Assembly (NCBI GenBank): GCA_046295175.1 | Contig: JBKBNY010000001.1 | Location: forward strand, 372,001 to 436,000 | Length of the DNA stretch: 64,000 nucleotides | Direction of reading: 5' to 3' | DNA from: JALOLV01 sp046295175 | Lineage (GTDB): Bacteria; Bacteroidota; Bacteroidia; Cytophagales; Spirosomataceae | In this document: in pieces, positions 58,811 through 64,000 of the stretch | Layout of the letters: each line of letters starts with the position of its first letter | Numbering within the stretch: position 1 is the first letter of the stretch | The notes under the pieces: generated by a model | What the model was told of the DNA's origin: nothing | Databases searched by the model: none | What the model saw: the letters and a program-made list of their open reading frames with translations, nothing else | Program-made: the position numbers and the translations under genes

Positions 58811-58830
58811 AATTATCGTAATATTACAAT
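58811..58830. promoter_or_regulatory. ArsR operator 2, overlapping a start codon
   Basis: AATTATCGTAATATTACAAT shares 19 of 20 bases with the site at 59298 and its core with operator 1. It overlaps the ATG (58829) of the ArsN-like gene, so bound repressor could also block translation-coupled transcription. Confidence 0.7.
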
Positions 58831-59254
58831 GGATTTCTCTAAAATCACCGAGAATAGTTTTGAACAAGCGATTAATTTGCTCAAAATCAACAATTTACCA
58901 ACCGAAGACATCGACGCAAATGTAGAATTATTCGGAATTTTTGAAGATGAAAAATTGATTGCAACGGCCGGCCTCGAAAAATATGAGTCAATCGGACTGC
59001 TACGCTCGGTTAGTACGACGCCCGAAGTGAGAGGTAAAGGTTTTGGCAAAATCATCACCGCCGAAACCGAAAACTACGCCCTCCAAAATGGCATTTCGGA
59101 AATGTATCTACTAACAACCACCGCAAAAGATTTCTTTGCCAAAGATGGTTACACACTCGTAAATCGTGAAGACGTACCCGAAGAAATCAAGCAAACCAAA
59201 CAGTTTAGCTCGGTTTGCCCATCATCGGCAACAATTATGAAGAAGGATTTATAA
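58829..59254 (+). CDS. ArsN2-like GNAT acetyltransferase
   Basis: The ATG at 58829 lies inside an ArsR operator; an earlier in-frame start (58775) runs through the arsR end. The 141-residue GNAT has the order seen in ArsN2-type proteins of arsenic operons: LRSVSTTPEVRGKGFGKIIT, MYLLTTTAKDFFAKDGY and a C-terminal FSSVCPSSATIMKKDL with a cysteine. ArsN enzymes acetylate arsenic-containing compounds such as arsinothricin; that activity is inferred here from sequence pattern and position. Confidence 0.8.
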   Translation: MDFSKITENSFEQAINLLKINNLPTEDIDANVELFGIFEDEKLIATAGLEKYESIGLLRSVSTTPEVRGKGFGKIITAETENYALQNGISEMYLLTTTAKDFFAKDGYTLVNREDVPEEIKQTKQFSSVCPSSATIMKKDL

Positions 59255-59297
59255 AACGATTTTGCAAATATTTTGGTCCAAGTATTTTTTTGAATCT

Positions 59298-59317
59298 AAT
59301 TATCGTAATATAACAAT
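59298..59317. promoter_or_regulatory. ArsR operator 3
   Basis: AATTATCGTAATATAACAAT lies 19 bp before the ATG of the PAP2 gene and differs from operator 2 at one base. It suggests that the phosphatase gene belongs to the ArsR regulon. Confidence 0.7.
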
Positions 59318-59336
59318 AAACCAATGATTAATTCTT

Positions 59337-60224
59337 ATGAAAAAGCTATTTTTATCTCTCTTTTTCTTATCAAGTCTGAATTTATCAGCTCAAAAACTAA
59401 ATGTTGATTTAGAACATTATCAAAAACTCGCTCAATTGAGCAAACAAAGCCAAGCCGAATTAGCAACTGCTGATACTTTACGTTTTCCGTGGAAAGAATA
59501 TGGCGAATCGGGCATCCGAAATTCGTTTATCAAAACATTTTACATGACCGAATCTAATCTCACAACTCTAAAAAACAGCTTTTTGCCTCCTGCCAATAGC
59601 TCAAAACAAACCCAAGCCGAGCTAAAATATTTGCTCGAATTACAAGAAAAACGCACCCAAGAAGACATAAACCGTAGCATGTATTTGGCAAATATTGGGT
59701 ATTTTCCTTACTACCTAAATCCCGAAAATGAAAACTACAAACGCAACCTCAAAGACTTGTTTTTCTTTGGGTACGAAACCTTTGGCGAATGGATGAATGC
59801 TGAGAATTTTCCGAAAACGAGCGAATTGCTCAAAGGTATTATGCAAGATATGAGAGCCGTAGAGTTTAATCTAAAATTACACTTCAGAAGACCAAGACCT
59901 TATCATCTCGAACCTCAACTCAAAAATCTGCAACGTATGCAGTCGCCAGCTTTTCCGAGTGGGCACACCTTGTTTGCATTTACCAACGCTTTGATTTTCA
60001 GCGAGTTAGCACCAAGTTCAAAAGCTAACTTTGTGGCATTAGCCAACGAGTTACGGTTTTCGAGAGAGATTTTGGGGATTCACTATCCGAGCGATAACGA
60101 ACAAGCCCGACTGATTGCAGAGCAGATGTTTAAATTCTGGAAAGCTAATCCTCAATTTCAAAAAGACCTATTGGCCGCCAAAATCGAGTGGAGTAAAGAA
60201 TCGGTAAAATTCCTTAAAAAATGA
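59337..60224 (+). CDS. PAP2-family acid phosphatase, exported
   Basis: The 295-residue protein has a signal peptide (cleavage near LSAQ) and the complete class A acid phosphatase/PAP2 signature: KLHFRRPRP (Kx6RP), PSGHT and SREILGIHYPSD (SRx5Hx3D). It should hydrolyse phosphomonoesters in the periplasm. Its link with arsenic is unusual but the operator at 59298 supports common control; a phosphate-scavenging role under arsenate stress is an inference. Confidence 0.9.
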   Translation: MKKLFLSLFFLSSLNLSAQKLNVDLEHYQKLAQLSKQSQAELATADTLRFPWKEYGESGIRNSFIKTFYMTESNLTTLKNSFLPPANSSKQTQAELKYLLELQEKRTQEDINRSMYLANIGYFPYYLNPENENYKRNLKDLFFFGYETFGEWMNAENFPKTSELLKGIMQDMRAVEFNLKLHFRRPRPYHLEPQLKNLQRMQSPAFPSGHTLFAFTNALIFSELAPSSKANFVALANELRFSREILGIHYPSDNEQARLIAEQMFKFWKANPQFQKDLLAAKIEWSKESVKFLKK

Positions 60225-60275
60225 CTTCGAAGTAGTGCAAAATATATGTTTCACAATTTAAAATTTCGCAAAATA

Positions 60276-60314
60276 ATGAATGATGGATGCTGCGGAGGAA
60301 TCGGTTGCTGCTAA
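60276..60314 (+). CDS. Possible 12-residue Cys-rich peptide
   Basis: ATG at 60276 opens 12 codons, MNDGCCGGIGCC, then TAA. Two CC pairs in 12 residues are striking next to an ArsR regulon with a Cys-rich sensor. No operator or clear ribosome-binding site is seen, and chance is quite possible at this length. A bidirectional terminator follows at 60335. Confidence 0.2.
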   Translation: MNDGCCGGIGCC

Positions 60315-60334
60315 GATGTAGCCCGCCTCAAAAA

Positions 60335-60371
60335 AATAAGCGTGGCAAGGTTTGTCTGTGCCACGCTTATT
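60335..60371. terminator. Bidirectional terminator between convergent genes
   Basis: AATAAGCGTGGCA (60335-60347) and TGCCACGCTTATT (60359-60371) form a perfect 13-bp stem with an 11-base loop. On the minus strand it runs into a T-tract, so it ends the SDR transcript; on the plus strand TTATTAATTA is weaker. Confidence 0.88.
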
Positions 60372-60381
60372 AATTACTTGA

Positions 60382-61146
60382 TTATATGATTGTACCGCCA
60401 TCGACTGAGAACATCTGCCCCGTAGTATAACTCGAAGCATCCGAAGCTAAATACAAAGCAATCGGCGAAATCTCTTCTACCTCACCCATGCGAGCAATCG
60501 GCAGGCGTTTTGTAAAATGATTAAGCGTTTTTTCGTCTTCCCACAGAGCTTGGCTAAATTTGGTCTTAATCAAACCCGGACAAATCGCATTGACTCTAAT
60601 GCCATCTTGCCCCCATTCTTTTGCCAAAACTTTTGTGAGCATATTCAAAGAAGCCTTACTAACACTGTAAATTCCTAAGCCTGGGTCGGGCGTATGCCCT
60701 GCAATACTACTAATATTGATGATGCTTCCGCCGCCACGTTGCTTCATAATTGGGTGAACATACTTCGATAATTCAAACGGAGCTTTCACATTTACCTGCA
60801 TAATTTTATCGAAAGCACTCTCGGGGCAATCTAACGAAGGGCCATAAACTGGGTTAGTGGCAGCATTATTTACCAAAATATCAACCCCACCGAAGCGTTC
60901 TACTGTTTTATCAATCAGGTTTTTGAGTTGTTCTAACTCGCCAGCGTGAGCCGCAATTCCGACAACCTCAGCACCTGTTTCGGCCGAGATTTCGGCCGCT
61001 AATTGGTCTAAATCGGCTTGTTTACGGCTACTAATCACGACTTTTGCTCCGTATTCGGCAAAAATTCTCGCAATCGCCTCTCCGATTCCCTTACTGGCTC
61101 CGGTGATGACCGCTACTTTATTTTTTATATCAAATTGATTTTTCAT
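60382..61146 (-). CDS. Short-chain dehydrogenase/reductase (DHRS4-like)
   Basis: The 254-residue SDR has TGASKGIGEAIA, NNAATNPVYG (NNAG site), the catalytic serine in INISSIAGH and YSVSKAS (YxxxK), ending SVDGGTII. The NPVYGP stretch after NNAA and the overall spacing recall the DHRS4 carbonyl reductase branch. The cofactor loop SSRKQ suggests NADP. A second SDR gene lies upstream in the same direction, 191 bp away. Confidence 0.92.
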   Translation of the reverse strand: MKNQFDIKNKVAVITGASKGIGEAIARIFAEYGAKVVISSRKQADLDQLAAEISAETGAEVVGIAAHAGELEQLKNLIDKTVERFGGVDILVNNAATNPVYGPSLDCPESAFDKIMQVNVKAPFELSKYVHPIMKQRGGGSIINISSIAGHTPDPGLGIYSVSKASLNMLTKVLAKEWGQDGIRVNAICPGLIKTKFSQALWEDEKTLNHFTKRLPIARMGEVEEISPIALYLASDASSYTTGQMFSVDGGTII

Positions 61147-61337
61147 TTTATTTTGAAAATTTCATATAATCAAAATATTCAATTCAGATTATATATTTTA
61201 TATTGTTAGATTTTACAATTTTAACTAATATTATATTTTATTTTGAATGTTTTAAATAAACTATTTATATAGAATATACAATTTGATTAAAAATAATTAT
61301 TTATTTAATAATTATCGTCTATTCAGAATATTCAAAA
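61147..61337. other. Very AT-rich spacer between two SDR genes
   Basis: This 191-bp stretch is almost all A and T. It holds several imperfect TAnTTTG-like elements on both strands and no gene or clear hairpin. Confidence 0.5.
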
Positions 61338-62090
61338 TTATTGAGAAATCAAACCGCCATCCAAAATCATACACTGGCCTGTCATGTAAGAAGATTCGTC
61401 TGAAGCCAAATATAGGATTGCCGTAGAGATTTCTTCGGGCTTGCCGAAACGTTTCATCGGCGTTGCGTTTTGAAGAGCCTCAAGATAAGCATCGTCAACT
61501 TCTGAACCTTCGAGCATTGGAGTTACAGTAAAACCTGGACAAACAGCATTTACTCTGATTCCGTGTTTGGCAAATTCGATACCGGTAGTCTTGGTCATGC
61601 CCATTACGGCGTGTTTTGAAGCACAATATGCGATGTGACCACTCATACCAACATGCCCCGCAACCGATGCAATATTGACGATATTTCCACTCTTCTTCTC
61701 CATAAAGTGCTTTAAAGCTACTTGCATGCAGTACCAAAGTCCTTTTACGTTTACATCAATTACTTTATCGAATGCCTCCATTGGGTACTTTTCGGTTCGC
61801 ATACGAGGGCCCAAAACCCCAGCCGAATTGACGATAACATCTACTTTACCCATTCGGAGTAAAGTCTGCTCAAACATCCGTTCGACGTCATCAAAATCGG
61901 TAACATTTACCCTAATAAAAGAGGCTTCACCACCCGATTTTTCGATTTCTTCTACTAAGTCATCGCCCATTTTTTCGGATAAATCGGCAATCATGACTTT
62001 GGCACCTTCTTTAGCAAACTGTATGGCAGCAGCTTTGCCAATACCCGAGTTTCCACCCGTAATTACTACAACTTTGTCTTTAAAACGCAT
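61338..62090 (-). CDS. Short-chain dehydrogenase/reductase
   Basis: The 250-residue SDR has TGGNSGIGKAAA, NSAGVLGP, the catalytic serine in NIASVAGHVG and YCASKHA (YxxxK), ending ILDGGLISQ. The acidic residue in VMIADLSEKM after the second strand suggests NAD rather than NADP. It is only moderately like the neighbouring SDR, so the pair is not a recent duplication. Substrate unknown. Confidence 0.92.
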   Translation of the reverse strand: MRFKDKVVVITGGNSGIGKAAAIQFAKEGAKVMIADLSEKMGDDLVEEIEKSGGEASFIRVNVTDFDDVERMFEQTLLRMGKVDVIVNSAGVLGPRMRTEKYPMEAFDKVIDVNVKGLWYCMQVALKHFMEKKSGNIVNIASVAGHVGMSGHIAYCASKHAVMGMTKTTGIEFAKHGIRVNAVCPGFTVTPMLEGSEVDDAYLEALQNATPMKRFGKPEEISTAILYLASDESSYMTGQCMILDGGLISQ

Positions 62091-62187
62091 ATTATTCGGT
62101 CGGATTGATTGTTGATTGATTGTTTATAGATGAATGATTGAAGTATGTTTAATAAGGCTTGGGGATTAAAAATCCTTAGCAGTTGTA

Positions 62188-62210
62188 GGTTCGGATTACA
62201 AATCCGAACC
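62188..62210. terminator. Hairpin after the DUF2147 gene
   Basis: GGTTCGGATT and AATCCGAACC form a perfect 10-bp stem with an ACA loop. It lies 14 bases downstream of the DUF2147 stop on the minus strand. A T-tract is lacking, so it may be an intergenic repeat hairpin rather than an intrinsic terminator. Confidence 0.6.
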
Positions 62211-62223
62211 AGCAGAAAAATAA

Positions 62224-62661
62224 TTACTTTATTCGGGTCCAAGTTTCGCTTTGCCCCAGCATAGGCACTCCGATATAACCCGTTATAACGATTTTGTTAT
62301 TGTCTTTCATCGTTATTTTTAGGCTGTAAGTTTTGCCACGTTTGGGGTCATAGACATCGCCATCATCCCAAATCTTTTTATCGGCAATGTATTTTAAATT
62401 TTTGATAACTACCAAACCCACAATCGGCTGGTTTCGCTTACTTTTATCAGGGTTCTCGGTATCGGTGTAGGGCTTACCCGTTTTAGGGTCGGCTGGCTCT
62501 ACAAGTTCGGTAATTTTGGCAAAATAAGCATTACCTTGTTTGTAAATTTCAACTTTTCCGTCTTTGTCTTGTGGCAACCAAAGCCCCAGAATGGCATCGG
62601 CTTTTTGTGCAAAAACCGATGTATAAGTCATGAAGATTATGAATAAGATTGCTTTTTTCAT
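62224..62661 (-). CDS. DUF2147 family exported protein
   Basis: The 145-residue protein has a signal peptide (cleavage near VFAQ) and the DUF2147 pattern: ILGLWLPQDKDGKVEIYKQG, then IVGLVVIKNLKYIADKKIW, DGDVYDPKRGKTYSLKI and GYIGVPMLGQSETWTR. The family is a periplasmic lipocalin-like beta-barrel with no known substrate. The start overlaps the end of the methyltransferase gene by four bases, so the two are coupled. Confidence 0.92.
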   Translation of the reverse strand: MKKAILFIIFMTYTSVFAQKADAILGLWLPQDKDGKVEIYKQGNAYFAKITELVEPADPKTGKPYTDTENPDKSKRNQPIVGLVVIKNLKYIADKKIWDDGDVYDPKRGKTYSLKITMKDNNKIVITGYIGVPMLGQSETWTRIK

Positions 62662-63425
62662 TTCTGACAGAAGTATATAATTTCGCCTTCGGGCAATGCG
62701 TATCGTTTTACCAAGTTTTTATCCATTTTCAAGACAAAATCGTCTTCTAAAACCTTAAAACCACCTTTTTCGAGTTCTCGACCGTAGTCTTGTCCAAACA
62801 AACGGAGGTGGTCATTTTGCCAAAAAACACGCTCACGCTCGGCAGGGTCGGTGATGGTCGGGTCTTCAAAAGTATGCTCTTTGGTCCAATCTTGCGGCGA
62901 CTGGATAATCGCCCAACCACCCGGTTTCAAGACACGGTGAAGCTCACTCATAGCCTTGATGTAATCATCCACGTGTTCCATCACGTGGTTACAAAATGCT
63001 ACATCGAAAGTATTGGCTTCAAACGGAATCTGGTGAATATCCATCTTGACTTTTGCCAATGGCGATTCTATATCGGCCGTGATGTAATCGAGGTTTTTCA
63101 TTGCCTCAAAACGGTCAATAAAACAATATTCGGGGGCGACATGCAATACTTTCAGCTTATCGGCCGTATAAAAATTGGTTTTTTCTCTCAGATATAGTGC
63201 CATCAATCTGTGGCGTTCGAGGGCCAAACAATTGGGGCAAAGTGCATTTTCTCTCGGAGTAAGGCGTCCGTAAGGAAGAAATTTCTTAAATTTGCTCTCA
63301 CAAACCGTACACTCTACGGTATTGCCACGCATAAAAAAAGCATAGACTTTGAGCGGAATATGACTGAATAATTGGAGGTATTTTCGAGGAACGAATCTGA
63401 GTAAAAGACTGATGATTGATTTCAT
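62658..63425 (-). CDS. SAM-dependent methyltransferase with N-terminal zinc ribbon
   Basis: The 255-residue protein starts with a Cys4 zinc-ribbon-like part (ECTVCESKFKKFLPYG and ALCPNCLALERHR, about 39-75), then a class I methyltransferase: VLHVAPEYCFIDRF, ITADIE, DVAFCNHVMEHVDDYIKAMS and LHRVLKPGGWAII. Proteins of this layout are often found near cell-surface sugar genes. The acceptor is unknown. It overlaps the DUF2147 gene by four bases. Confidence 0.88.
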   Translation of the reverse strand: MKSIISLLLRFVPRKYLQLFSHIPLKVYAFFMRGNTVECTVCESKFKKFLPYGRLTPRENALCPNCLALERHRLMALYLREKTNFYTADKLKVLHVAPEYCFIDRFEAMKNLDYITADIESPLAKVKMDIHQIPFEANTFDVAFCNHVMEHVDDYIKAMSELHRVLKPGGWAIIQSPQDWTKEHTFEDPTITDPAERERVFWQNDHLRLFGQDYGRELEKGGFKVLEDDFVLKMDKNLVKRYALPEGEIIYFCQK

Positions 63426-63639
63426 GTAAGTGCAAGCTATAAATTAGTTTATGTTATTCGTTAATGGTTAATCGTTAATATTACGCTGATAATGAATTCG
63501 ATTAACTATTTTCTATTAACATCTTGATATCATGATGGGATTTGAAAAGTAAAATTACTTCCTCAATCCTTTTATTAATTTGATTTTTATACAAAATTAG
63601 ATAAAATTGTCTTTAAATTATTAACAACACTGATATAAA

Positions 63640-63993
63640 ATGGAAGTAAAACCTCAAAAACCACCCGGAAAAAGATTGCTAAAAAATATGTCGTTGCGAA
63701 CCAAATGGTTGCTTTGCTCTATCGGCGGGCTAATGCTTATGGGCTATGGTCTGTCTGTATTTAGCGAAGCTGGCAATCTAAAACATTCGGGAGCCGATAC
63801 CATGAAGTGGGTTTTGCTCGGCACTTATAGTTTGGTGGTTTTCAATGCAGGGGTTTCGGTTTTTGGGCAGGCAATTATTTTTAAGATGATGATTGAGAAT
63901 CGTAAATTCATCAAAAAAATGCTCAAAGAGCGTGATAAAAAGACATTCAAGAAACTAAAAACTACTACTCAAGCACCTAAAACAAGTATGTAG
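63640..63993 (+). CDS. Hypothetical two-helix membrane protein
   Basis: The 117-residue protein has a basic N terminus, two membrane helices (about 24-44 and 60-85) and a lysine-rich C terminus (KFIKKMLKERDKKTFKKLKT) likely in the cytoplasm. No family is recognised. The 214-bp spacer before it holds no other gene. The end of the gene is complete within the window. Confidence 0.6.
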   Translation: MEVKPQKPPGKRLLKNMSLRTKWLLCSIGGLMLMGYGLSVFSEAGNLKHSGADTMKWVLLGTYSLVVFNAGVSVFGQAIIFKMMIENRKFIKKMLKERDKKTFKKLKTTTQAPKTSM

Positions 63994-64000
63994 TCATTCT

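Noticed and set aside
3772..59360. Nearly identical start regions ATGAAAAAGCTATTTTTA at 3772, 20634, 30576 and 59337
   Set aside because: They encode MKKLFL-type signal peptides with the same preferred codons; similarity ends after the signal peptide, so this is not a repeat element.
60382..62090. Two adjacent SDR genes as a tandem duplication
   Set aside because: Their cofactor loops, active-site contexts and lengths of loops differ too much for a recent duplication; SDRs are simply frequent.
1..64000. Defence island, prophage, integron or biosynthetic cluster
   Set aside because: I looked for nucleases, phage genes, integrases, toxin-antitoxin pairs, large synthases and CRISPR repeats and saw none; CPBP protease and GNAT genes alone do not make such a system.

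Overview
The window reads as chromosomal DNA of a free-living Bacteroidota, most likely a Cytophagales member (an Emticicia/Arcicella-like Spirosomataceae is my guess, not a measurement). Support: low GC with AT-rich spacers; Bacteroidota-type -7 promoter elements (TAnnTTTG) before many genes; a TonB-dependent receptor with a carboxypeptidase-like N-terminal domain; many small outer-membrane barrels; families typical of the phylum (DUF2141, DUF4386, DUF6503, ECF sigma plus membrane partner); and seven short Crp/Fnr proteins of the phylum-specific PQxxIASYLGI type. I saw no rRNA, tRNA, CRISPR array, prophage or intact transposase.

Layout. 1-8 kb: end of a Crp/Fnr gene, barrel and lipoprotein genes, an ankyrin protein, an Lrp regulator, two serine beta-lactamase-fold hydrolases, a repeat-rich surface protein and a Kazal inhibitor. 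8.4-12.1 kb: a minus-strand TetR operon with a perfect operator at each of two positions. 12.5-17.1 kb: a PAS-LuxR regulator and a TonB receptor operon. 17-25.5 kb: three copies of a ~137-bp hairpin MITE-like repeat, possible gene remnants, an ECF sigma operon, membrane proteins, two Crp/Fnr genes and a CPBP protease. 25.4-38 kb: redox and envelope genes, three Crp/Fnr genes, a PadR operon and a POTRA/Omp85 protein. 38-49 kb: SDR, DoxX-like and VOC genes, ald with a divergent Lrp, a Crp/Fnr-headed operon, tcdA, a TatD hydrolase, an ElaA-like acetyltransferase and an MpaB-like oxygenase. 49.5-64 kb: a PDZ-hydrolase-FG-GAP fusion, AraC regulator, folK, AI-2E and NRAMP-like transporters, an ArsR regulon, two SDRs, DUF2147 and a methyltransferase.

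The most interesting signal is regulatory. Eight genes carry a Crp/Fnr-like dyad (TTAAC-N4-GTYAA or TTACC-N4-GGTAA) placed 22 bp (once 23 bp) upstream of a TAnnTTTG/GAnnTTTG -7 element, which puts the dyad centre near -41.5, the classical class II activator position. Five of the eight lie directly next to a Crp/Fnr gene: three overlap the regulator's own 3' end and two sit between divergent genes. The picture is a set of regulator-target cassettes whose targets are mostly envelope proteins. TetR (two sites), ArsR (three sites) and PadR (one site) genes each have matching palindromes in their own operons.
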